The notes under the pieces are model-generated. The model was not told the DNA's origin. It was given only the letters and a program-made list of their open reading frames with translations, and searched no databases. A program made the translations under genes and the position numbers. Shown piece by piece: positions 1 through 5,975 of a DNA stretch of 5,975 nucleotides (the stretch's first letter is position 1; every line of letters starts with the position of its first letter). Source of the stretch: Cacconaster sp045617505 (lineage in GTDB: Bacteria; Bacteroidota; Bacteroidia; Bacteroidales; UBA932); NCBI GenBank assembly GCA_045617505.1, contig JAZLIS010000100.1, positions 1-5,975 of the forward strand. Direction: 5' to 3'.

Positions 1-28
1 GAAACGACAGGAAATAAATATTGAGGAC

Positions 29-2047
29 TTGAGTCCTGCGGAAAGGAAGCTTTTCATTAAGGCTTATGTCCTATCTGCCGGCGTTGTAATCCAGATAATG
101 CTTGACGTGCTTTTAGTAGTATTCCTGATTACGAGTCTCACTGGCTGCTCCACAACAAGAAAGCTCAGTGACATCAAACGGGAGCAGATGGCGGCACAGT
201 TGGTGCTCCCGGAAAAGATACCGGGTAAAGCCCAGTATGACATAAACCAGGAAGAGCAGAAAAAGGACACCCTTGTCGTCACTGACTTCGAAGGCCGTCA
301 GGTCATCATTATGAAGGCCGTGAAGGATGAGAACGGTGATATGGTCGCAACGGAGGAACTGGACGCAGCATACGTTACTGCACGCTTCCGCAACGTGGCT
401 GAAAGGCTCGGCAAGGTCAATCTGGAGTTTCAGATCCGAGTTCCGGAAAGGATGCAGGACAGCGAATGGCAACTGCGTTTCTATCCCCGGATGGCAATAC
501 TTGGTGACACAGTAAAGTTGTCACCTGTTTACATCACAGGGGCGAACTACCGCAAGACGCAACTTCGTGGATATGAGCAGTATCAGAGATTCCTTGACAG
601 GATAATCTCCGACTCGACCAAGTTCATAAATGTCAACCTTCTGGAGATATTCATAAAGCGGAACATCCCTCAATTGTATGCTTTCAAGAACGACACGACT
701 TTCGTCAGTGACGAGCAGTTTGCAAGCATCTATGGCGTCACAGAACAGGATGCCATTGACCATTATACGAATCATCTGAGCAAGGATGCCAATGAACGGA
801 GGAAATCCAGACGCCAGTCAATGTTCCAGCGTTACGTTAAGGCACCCATCGAGACGGAAGTAAGACTTGACACCGTCATCGTTGCCGACAACGGTGACTT
901 CATATACAACTACGTTCAGACAATAAACACCCGTCCCAAACTACGTAAGGTGGACATCCTGCTGGGTGGAGAGATATTCCAGCAGAGCACATTACTTTAT
1001 ACTATTCCCGAAACAGAGCCTCTGACTTTCTACATCAGCAGCCTGTCCGCCTTCGTAGATCCGACGGAACGGTATATGACCAGAATCATCGAGTGCAGGG
1101 TTGATGCCAGCACTGCCTGCTATGTGGCATTCAAGGTTGCGGATGCGACCATCGACGAAGAGTTGGGTTACAACCGTGAGGAGATGGGACGCATCAAGGA
1201 GAATCTGGAGTCACTCGTACAGAACGAGACTTTCGACCTCGATTCCATAGTGGTAACAGCATCCAGTTCCCCGGAAGGCAGCGTCAAGTATAATGCAGCC
1301 CTTACCCAGAAACGCAGCGAATCCGTTTGCCAATATTTCGACAGCTTCGTCAAGTCATACAGGGATTCCTTGGATGCCGAAAAGGGGCAGTCATACTACT
1401 TTGACGGCGGCCCCGCACCGGAAGAGCATCCCGTGGATATCAAGTTCATCGCAAAGAATGCCAACGAAAACTGGACAATGCTTGATGTTCTTATAGCGGA
1501 AGATGACTCTTTGACTTTCGACCAGAAGCGTGAATACATCGACATCTGCGAGATAGAGAATCCGGATGAGCGTGAACAACGCCTGCAAGAGACCAAATAC
1601 TACAGGTATCTGCGTGAGCATCTGTACCCCAGACTCAGAACAGTCAAGTTCGACTTCCATTTGCACCGGAAAGGAATGGTCAAGGACACTGTCCACACCA
1701 CGGTCATCGATGAGAATTATATGGCCGGGGTGCAGGCAATTAAGGATAGAGACTATGAAGCTGCCATCACAATCCTGAGGCCTTACAACGACTACAACGC
1801 TGCCATCGCCTTCTGTGCAATGGGATATGATGCCAGTGCTCTTGCAATACTCGAAGCACAGGAACGGACAGATAAGGTCAACTATATGCTGGCTATACTC
1901 TATGCCCGGAAAGGGCGCGACCAGGAAGCCGTGCAGTGTTACCTGCAGGCCTGTCAGCAGAATCAGAGCTATGTCCATCGAGGCAATCTGGACCCTGAAA
2001 TATCGGCTCTAATCGAGCGATATGATATACAAACCCAAATCAATTAA
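29..2047 (+). CDS. Putative OmpA-like/TPR lipoprotein upstream of fimbrillin genes
   Basis: Function not firmly recognised; probably an envelope protein working with the fimbriae encoded downstream. A hydrophobic stretch (about residues 12-39) ends in the lipobox LTGC, with Cys at residue 40. Residues 128-175 are rich in beta strands (LEFQIRVP, WQLRFYPRM, KLSPVYITG). Residues 365-440 resemble an OmpA C-terminal domain: a strand (SIVVTAS), then SSPEGS and YNAALTQKRSESV, matching the family pattern N-x-x-L-[ST]-x-x-R. Asn422 and Arg429 are present, but the usual Asp of the T-D pair is Ser. A roughly 95-residue insert follows before a final strand (RTVKFDFHL, 537-545). Residues 563-645 look like TPR helices. 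The start is uncertain. The TTG at 29 is the first initiation codon I could assign, but no in-frame stop lies upstream, so the gene may begin outside the window. ATG at 98 would give a short signal peptide with an odd acidic n-region (MLD). It lies 20 bases before the first fimbrillin gene, probably in the same operon. Confidence 0.85.
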   Translation: MSPAERKLFIKAYVLSAGVVIQIMLDVLLVVFLITSLTGCSTTRKLSDIKREQMAAQLVLPEKIPGKAQYDINQEEQKKDTLVVTDFEGRQVIIMKAVKDENGDMVATEELDAAYVTARFRNVAERLGKVNLEFQIRVPERMQDSEWQLRFYPRMAILGDTVKLSPVYITGANYRKTQLRGYEQYQRFLDRIISDSTKFINVNLLEIFIKRNIPQLYAFKNDTTFVSDEQFASIYGVTEQDAIDHYTNHLSKDANERRKSRRQSMFQRYVKAPIETEVRLDTVIVADNGDFIYNYVQTINTRPKLRKVDILLGGEIFQQSTLLYTIPETEPLTFYISSLSAFVDPTERYMTRIIECRVDASTACYVAFKVADATIDEELGYNREEMGRIKENLESLVQNETFDLDSIVVTASSSPEGSVKYNAALTQKRSESVCQYFDSFVKSYRDSLDAEKGQSYYFDGGPAPEEHPVDIKFIAKNANENWTMLDVLIAEDDSLTFDQKREYIDICEIENPDEREQRLQETKYYRYLREHLYPRLRTVKFDFHLHRKGMVKDTVHTTVIDENYMAGVQAIKDRDYEAAITILRPYNDYNAAIAFCAMGYDASALAILEAQERTDKVNYMLAILYARKGRDQEAVQCYLQACQQNQSYVHRGNLDPEISALIERYDIQTQIN

Positions 2048-2067
2048 TTCTTTAAAAACAAAAAGTT
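2048..2067 (+). promoter_or_regulatory. A-rich translation initiation region of the first fimbrillin gene
   Basis: This 20-base gap is nearly all A and T (tttaaaaacaaaaagtt before the ATG) and has no purine-rich Shine-Dalgarno core. AT-rich leaders of this kind are usual for Bacteroidetes genes. It is too short to hold a complete separate promoter, so I read it as a ribosome-entry region within a co-transcribed unit. Confidence 0.45.
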
Positions 2068-3081
2068 ATGAAAAAAGTACTGTACTTTTTGGCGGCTTCG
2101 GCCGCCGCACTCTGCACCGTTGCGTGCAACAAGGACCTCAATTCTTCCGCACCCGTTCAGGGTCAGGAGCAGGCTTCCGTCCGTGAAGGAGACCCCTGCC
2201 AGCTCAGAGTCGGCATCAGCGGAGGAGAGCTCACGAAATCCACTTCAATATCAGCAGAGGACGAAGCTGAAGTAAAACTCCTGCAGGTGTATGTCTTCCG
2301 TGGTGACGCTCTCGATGCGTATGCCAAGGTGGCGGACTCCAAGGAAATCACAGTAAGCTGTACCGCCGGTGACAGGGAAATCTACGCTCTTGTGAATGAC
2401 ATCGGGCGCCCTAACGTGAAGACCAAGACAGAACTTCTGGCCTTGACAAGCAGCCTTACGAACACAGCCGCCAACGGATTCGCAATGATTGGCTCCGCAT
2501 CCAAAACTCTTCCTCAGGCCAGCACAGTCACCATTGACGTGAACCGTCTGGCATCCCGCGTAGTCATCAAGAAGATTACCAGAGCATTCACTTCTGCCGG
2601 TCTTGCCGCACAGGACCTCAAGGTTGAAAAGATATGGATTCAGAACGTGGCTACCGATTTCAACCTCGGCCTTTCTGCTACGCCGACAGCCTGGATCAAC
2701 AAAATGAGTCTTGATGCCAGCCCTTACGCTCTTGTCGCAGATAATGTGGATGCTTCTATCGCCAATGAAGCGAATTACGCAACCAAGCACACCTTCTTCT
2801 GTTATCCTAACCCCACAGTCGGCGATAGCAGCGCTGAAACTTGGTGCGCGCGTCATACCCGTCTCGTTGTTCAGATCAAGCTCGGCACTTCTGACACTTA
2901 CTACTATCCTATCACTCTTCCTGTGCTGGAGTACAACAAATCTTATGAAATCGAGAACCTGACACTTACCCGTCCGGGCTCCGACAATCCTGACGTACCT
3001 GTGACATTCAAGGACTGCACCTTCGATCTCAACGTGCTCCCTTGGACAGTGGTTCCCGTTACCGAAGGACTTACAATCTAA
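2068..3081 (+). CDS. FimA/Mfa-type fimbrillin, candidate major (shaft) subunit
   Basis: Likely structural subunit of a Bacteroidales type V pilus, exported as a lipoprotein and assembled at the cell surface. The 337-residue precursor starts MKKVLYFLAA and has a signal peptide ending in TVAC (Cys20), followed by NKD. Fimbrillin signatures in order are: a T-K site at 56-57; a strand pair around 69-77 (VKLLQVYVF); a domain boundary motif at 160-168 (RLASRVVIK), typical of this superfamily; a C-terminal beta module with LVVQIKLG and TYYYPITL (266-284) and YEIENLTLTRPGS (293-305); and the final strand ending in PWTVV (325-329). The last strand of type V pilins is the one donated to the next subunit (family knowledge). 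It is the smallest fimbrillin here and uses no TTA or CTA leucine codons (31 Leu checked by eye), which fits high expression; the shaft role is an inference. The ATG follows an A-rich leader. Confidence 0.88.
   Translation: MKKVLYFLAASAAALCTVACNKDLNSSAPVQGQEQASVREGDPCQLRVGISGGELTKSTSISAEDEAEVKLLQVYVFRGDALDAYAKVADSKEITVSCTAGDREIYALVNDIGRPNVKTKTELLALTSSLTNTAANGFAMIGSASKTLPQASTVTIDVNRLASRVVIKKITRAFTSAGLAAQDLKVEKIWIQNVATDFNLGLSATPTAWINKMSLDASPYALVADNVDASIANEANYATKHTFFCYPNPTVGDSSAETWCARHTRLVVQIKLGTSDTYYYPITLPVLEYNKSYEIENLTLTRPGSDNPDVPVTFKDCTFDLNVLPWTVVPVTEGLTI
2072..2090 (+). repeat. Perfect inverted repeat in codons 2-8 of the first fimbrillin gene
   Basis: Arms aaaaagtac (2072-2080) and gtacttttt (2082-2090) are exact reverse complements around a single T at 2081. 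In RNA this could fold as 8 base pairs with a CUG loop just after the start codon. It is encoded by the signal-peptide residues KKVLYF, so protein sequence plus codon choice could produce it by chance. Whether it acts in translation control or as a DNA site is unknown. Confidence 0.5.
2091..2106 (+). repeat. GC-rich hairpin with cUUCGg tetraloop in the signal-peptide coding region
   Basis: ggcggc (2091-2096) pairs perfectly with gccgcc (2101-2106) around TTCG (2097-2100). A C-G pair closing a UUCG loop is a well-known extra-stable RNA tetraloop. It abuts the AT-rich dyad at 2072-2090, giving two consecutive potential hairpins within the first 13 codons. No T-run follows it on the + strand, so it does not look like an intrinsic terminator. 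The codons encode alanine-rich signal peptide (AASAA), which may explain part of it. Confidence 0.5.
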
Positions 3082-3093
3082 AACAAACAGCGT

Positions 3094-4404
3094 ATGAAAA
3101 AGATATTATATCTGTTCTCTATGTTGGTTTCCGTAATGGCCATCCTTTCCTGCTCCAAGCAGGAAGGGCCGGCCAGCCCGGAGAATCAGCAAGTCATGGA
3201 AACCGAAGGGCCAATGGTTACAACGACATTCAAACTTAACTCTTATGCTGGTGAGACCAAGGCTGTCAGTATAAGTGATGACCAGGATGACACCATTGAT
3301 AAACTGGACCTTTATTGGTTCGACAGCTCCGGGAACATCTTGGGTCATTACCACGTGACACAGGGTGAGCTTGATGCGAATGAGATTCATATGCAATTCA
3401 AGGCAGGCACAAAACATTACTATGTATTCCTGGCAAACATAGATTCAGAAACGGCTGAAAGACTGGCGTTATACAATGGAAGTGACTGGAACTCCGCCTC
3501 CAAAACGCATATCCCGCTTTCTGCCGGAAATTATTCAACACACAGATTGGCATTGTGCGGTTCGGCATATGTCAATTACGACAAAGACAATACATACACT
3601 GTAAATATGTACAGATATATGTATAAAATTGACGTCAAGGATATTACGGTGGATTTCGATGATGAGTCGTGGATGAATAAGGATGTGTTCGTAAAGAGCA
3701 TATCACTTACAAACACGGGCAATATGTTCTGTTTCCTGCATTCATGGCCATTCTGGTCGACTCTTGACAGTTATATCGGTACTGAAAATTTCTTCTTCCC
3801 AAAAGACGTGAAATATAGTATTCCATCTTTTGGAGGAATTACTGATTATGTCTGTTCAAGCTTTGCGCATTGCAGCTATCCATCTTCAACCAATACGCTT
3901 AGTAATGCCACGGGCAAGCTTGCCGGGTCATTCCCATACTATCTGAACAACAACTATCAGAAGGATATCGGGGTCTTGAATATTACAGCGACAGGGGACC
4001 TGAAAGAAGCCACTTACCACGAGTACTCCGGAGAAAACGGCCGTGTATGTTCTTCCACATCGGCTGTTTCTCATACACTCAAAGCAAACAGAACTTTTTA
4101 TGGATTGCCTATAGGAAATTATAACGTAGCAGATGGAGACATTGTATGTGCGTACAACAAGCAGGACGGGTCCACGAAACTTGTGATTGAGCTTTTGGTT
4201 GACGGGGAGACTTATTTTTATCCTATTCAGGTGTTTGCGCCACAGCCCAACACTCATTACGTAATTGACAAGATTACCCTTAAGAGCCCCGGCTCCGAAT
4301 ACTCCAACTTCTATATGATAAAATATAAGGCCGACTTTTCAGTACACGTGGAAGACTGGCACAGCGTAGCCATTTCAAATATCGACTGCGGCGAAGACGA
4401 ATAA
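3094..4404 (+). CDS. Fimbrillin-family lipoprotein, candidate accessory/tip pilus subunit
   Basis: Likely surface pilus component of the FimA/Mfa fimbrillin superfamily, 436 residues. Signal peptide MKKILYLFSM runs to lipobox ILSC (Cys20), followed by SKQE. A T-K site at 55-56 precedes IDKLDLYWFDSSG (68-80), the first-domain strand pair. LSAGNY (142-147) and the YKIDVKDITVDF stretch (177-188) match the next gene closely. The C-terminal module contains STKLVIELLVDGETYFYPIQV (359-379), YVIDKITLKSPGS (389-401) and the last strand ending near DW (421-422). It is about 100 residues longer than the preceding fimbrillin. The extra length lies mainly in an aromatic-rich centre (about 213-262, with HSWPFW and NFFFP) that differs from its paralog. 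The gap to the upstream gene is 12 bases, so co-transcription is likely. A tip or adhesin role is inferred from size and position. It ends with an acidic tail (CGEDE). Confidence 0.85.
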   Translation: MKKILYLFSMLVSVMAILSCSKQEGPASPENQQVMETEGPMVTTTFKLNSYAGETKAVSISDDQDDTIDKLDLYWFDSSGNILGHYHVTQGELDANEIHMQFKAGTKHYYVFLANIDSETAERLALYNGSDWNSASKTHIPLSAGNYSTHRLALCGSAYVNYDKDNTYTVNMYRYMYKIDVKDITVDFDDESWMNKDVFVKSISLTNTGNMFCFLHSWPFWSTLDSYIGTENFFFPKDVKYSIPSFGGITDYVCSSFAHCSYPSSTNTLSNATGKLAGSFPYYLNNNYQKDIGVLNITATGDLKEATYHEYSGENGRVCSSTSAVSHTLKANRTFYGLPIGNYNVADGDIVCAYNKQDGSTKLVIELLVDGETYFYPIQVFAPQPNTHYVIDKITLKSPGSEYSNFYMIKYKADFSVHVEDWHSVAISNIDCGEDE

Positions 4405-4425
4405 CAAACCAACATAACCAGAGAG

Positions 4426-5778
4426 ATGAAAAAGGTTTTCAAATATTCATTGTTTCTGCTCCTTTCCGGACTTCTTTGGGCATCCTGCAATAAGGAGCAG
4501 ATTGAAAGGATGCCCGCCGATGAAGACGGCGAGTATTCAGTGACCTATACAATCCGGGTGGCAGATGCCGCCCAGACGAAGGCCAATGCGATTTCTGACA
4601 TCGGGATTGATGATGTAGTCAAAAGACTCGACTTGTATATCTTCTACGACAAAGGCACCAAGCCGAACGAACACGTAACTTACTTCCCCCAGGAAGGTGA
4701 TGCCATTACGCATAAGATAAAGGCGTTAAATGGCGAAAGGTCAGGCATTCTGGCCCTTGCTAATCTTGATGAGGATACGGCAAAGCATTTCGAAGGGAAA
4801 AGCCTTAACCAGTTGTGCGCTGCAAGTTGCTCCATCATTCTTTCTGCCGGAAATTTTGGCTTTGACAGAATTCCGATGATTGGCTCAAGTTCATACTATC
4901 ACTCTGAATATGGGGAAGGTACGGCGGAAATCGTAATGAGGAGGTTGATGACCAGGCTGAACCTTCAACAAATAGCGGTTGATTTCAGTGACCCGACTCT
5001 TGTGGGGAAAGAAGTAAAGGTCAAAACCATTGCCATAATCAATGCGATGAACTACTTTGCTCCTATAAATTCACCGACACTCTCTTATCTGGGTAGCGAA
5101 TATGGCACTTTAGGATATCTCAACAGCACTCTTATTGGTGCTTTCGGAGGTTTGACAGTTGGGTGTATGTACAGACGAAGCCATAGTAGCAGCGATTATG
5201 ACAATCCTATTCAGGTAAGCGGCCCGGGAAAACTGAACGGAAGTTTTCCGTATTTATTCAACCGCAACTACAAGAATGACCCAGAAACTCTCATCATTGA
5301 TGCCGAAGGCATATTAAAAACGGCACTTGTCCAGCAATATAACACAGAATCGGGGGAAGGTCTGATTGTTTCTTCCGGCGACAAGACTCAGGTACACACA
5401 TTCGATGTGAACAAATGCTTCTATACATACTTCTGGTCGGGAGGATGGCCCGTCACTATGCCTTGTGACTTCAAAAGTCAGCCGGAATCCACCAAACTGG
5501 TGATTGAATTGCTGATTGACGGTGAAGTCTGGTATTATCCGATACAGTTATCAGACATCCAACCTAATATGGTCTACAATATTGAGAAAGTGACGGTGCG
5601 TAACACGGGCTCGAAGTATGCCAATTTCATAGAGAAGAAGTATCGTTGTGATTTCACAGTATCCATCAAACCTTGGACAACGATGGATATGGAGAATCTT
5701 TATGTGGGCGCAGACCCGACTACGGGACAGCCGGTTGATCCCAATACAGGAGAAATAGTGGAAGGACAGAGATTATGA
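4426..5778 (+). CDS. Fimbrillin-family lipoprotein with C-terminal Pro/Gly repeat tail, paralog of the preceding gene
   Basis: Likely accessory pilus subunit, 450 residues. Signal peptide MKKVFKYSLF ends in LWASC (Cys21), followed by NKE; Trp at the -3 lipobox position is unusual. Conserved landmarks shared with the preceding protein are: T-K at 51-52; VVKRLDLYIF (64-73); LANLDEDTAK (111-120); LSAGNF (139-144); GKLNGSFPYLFNRNY (268-282); STKLVIELLIDGEVWYYPIQL (355-375); NTGSKYANF (393-401); and the terminal strand ending in PW (416-417). Unlike its neighbours it continues about 33 residues past this PW, including a tail with two 8-residue units (431-446). The start ATG lies 21 bases after the upstream stop, preceded by a weak purine stretch (gagag). 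The stop overlaps the next start by 4 bases. The central region (about 211-262) is divergent from its paralog. A role at or near the pilus tip is an inference. Confidence 0.85.
   Translation: MKKVFKYSLFLLLSGLLWASCNKEQIERMPADEDGEYSVTYTIRVADAAQTKANAISDIGIDDVVKRLDLYIFYDKGTKPNEHVTYFPQEGDAITHKIKALNGERSGILALANLDEDTAKHFEGKSLNQLCAASCSIILSAGNFGFDRIPMIGSSSYYHSEYGEGTAEIVMRRLMTRLNLQQIAVDFSDPTLVGKEVKVKTIAIINAMNYFAPINSPTLSYLGSEYGTLGYLNSTLIGAFGGLTVGCMYRRSHSSSDYDNPIQVSGPGKLNGSFPYLFNRNYKNDPETLIIDAEGILKTALVQQYNTESGEGLIVSSGDKTQVHTFDVNKCFYTYFWSGGWPVTMPCDFKSQPESTKLVIELLIDGEVWYYPIQLSDIQPNMVYNIEKVTVRNTGSKYANFIEKKYRCDFTVSIKPWTTMDMENLYVGADPTTGQPVDPNTGEIVEGQRL
5716..5763 (+). repeat. Two tandem 8-residue coding repeats in the C-terminal tail
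   Basis: Residues 431-438 (PTTGQPVD) and 439-446 (PNTGEIVE) share the pattern P-x-T-G-[QE]-x-V-[DE]. They lie after the conserved terminal strand of the fimbrillin fold and have no counterpart in the two upstream fimbrillins. With only two copies, coincidence cannot be excluded, but the spacing is exact. The nucleotide copies differ at many positions, so this is visible mainly at protein level. Confidence 0.5.
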
Positions 5779-5975
5779 GAAAGACAAGCTGGATATTCGT
5801 CGCATTGACATTGCTGGCATCCTGTTCGAAAGGACTGGATGTCCCTGATGTCGGCGGCAACGGTGAAATGCACAAGGTGTCTTTCACCTTCTCGGTGGCG
5901 CCATCAGCCACGGTTGAGACCAAAGGGGATGCAATCGGGACCGGCAACGATGACTTCATTGAAAGAATCGACCTA
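5775..5975 (+). CDS. Fimbrillin-like lipoprotein, N-terminal part only (cut by window edge)
   Basis: The first 67 codons of another probable fimbrillin; the frame is open at the right edge. My translation begins MRKTSWIFVALTLLASC, a signal peptide with lipobox LASC (Cys17) followed by SKGLD. It continues with a beta strand (HKVSFTFSVA, 33-42), a T-K site at 49-50, and DDFIERIDL (59-67). The last stretch aligns with DDTIDKLDL and IDDVVKRLDL at the same place in the two preceding proteins. The start ATG overlaps the upstream stop codon as ATGA, which suggests translational coupling and supports this start. Its C-terminal domain is outside the window, so its length and exact class (structural, accessory or anchor) cannot be judged. 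Confidence 0.8.
   Translation, partial: MRKTSWIFVALTLLASCSKGLDVPDVGGNGEMHKVSFTFSVAPSATVETKGDAIGTGNDDFIERIDL

Noticed and set aside
66..68. ATG near the left edge as start of the first gene
   Set aside because: It is not in the frame of the long gene and runs quickly into a stop at 87-89.
1391..1978. 195-codon open frame on the minus strand
   Set aside because: It lies wholly inside the OmpA-like gene on the opposite strand. It has no recognisable domain and a composition expected from reading the complement of a real gene.
2041..2067. Possible Bacteroides-type -7 promoter element (TAxxTTTG) before the first fimbrillin
   Set aside because: taattctt is only a partial match, no TTTG-like -33 element sits at the right distance, and it would leave almost no leader.
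2091..2106. Intrinsic terminator
   Set aside because: The stem is GC-rich and perfect, but no T-run follows it on either strand in the terminator orientation, and it lies inside coding sequence.
2251..2856. 201-codon open frame on the minus strand
   Set aside because: It is antisense to the well-supported fimbrillin gene, Cys/Gly/Val-rich with no family motif, and has no promoter or leader evidence.
3167..3174. 8-base palindrome ggccggcc
   Set aside because: It is a single short palindrome in coding sequence with no extended arms, so there is no reason to assign it a function.
3042..3239. 65-codon + strand frame bridging two fimbrillin genes
   Set aside because: It overlaps the end of one fimbrillin and the signal peptide of the next in another frame, and the product has no recognisable features.
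4428..4440. Small inverted repeat gaaaa-agg-ttttc at the start of the 450-residue gene
   Set aside because: Five-base A/T arms arise easily where lysine codons precede valine and phenylalanine codons. It is too weak to call.
5720..5959. 79-codon minus-strand open frame at the right edge
   Set aside because: It is antisense to the fifth fimbrillin, whose lipoprotein signal and T-K motif clearly identify the + strand as coding.

Overview
The window looks like part of a fimbrial (type V pilus) operon from a Bacteroidales bacterium (Bacteroides, Prevotella or a relative). The reasons are: four successive FimA/Mfa-type fimbrillin precursors, each with a lipoprotein signal peptide and each starting M-K/R-K; A-rich leaders in place of strong Shine-Dalgarno sites; and an OmpA-like lipoprotein directly upstream. 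The genus cannot be fixed from this sequence alone.

Layout: all five genes are on the + strand and tightly packed. 29-2047 encodes a 672-residue putative lipoprotein with a beta-rich N-terminal half, a divergent OmpA-like region and TPR-like helices at the C-terminus. Its reading frame is open to the left edge, so its true start is uncertain. After 20 bases comes 2068-3081, a compact 337-residue fimbrillin and the best candidate for the main structural subunit. After 12 bases comes 3094-4404, a 436-residue fimbrillin. After 21 bases comes 4426-5778, a 450-residue paralog of the preceding gene. Its stop overlaps the start of a fifth gene by 4 bases (ATGA); that gene begins at 5775 and is cut by the right edge after 67 codons. 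There is no gap over 300 bases, no convincing terminator between genes, and no RNA gene, CRISPR array or mobile element.

How the genes probably work together (inference from the FimA/Mfa pilus family): the fimbrillins are made as lipoproteins, moved to the outer membrane, cleaved, and joined by strand exchange into a surface fibre. The short subunit would form the shaft, and the larger paralogs would be accessory or tip subunits. The OmpA-like protein could be an envelope-side partner. No anchor gene (Mfa2/FimB type), protease or regulator is visible, and these may lie outside the window.

The system type is known. The points most worth a second look are the tandem paralog series with a divergent centre, a conserved T-K site near residue 50-57 in all four fimbrillins, a C-terminal 8-residue tandem repeat in the fourth gene, two adjacent perfect inverted repeats at the start of the shaft-candidate gene, and the unusual OmpA-like protein.
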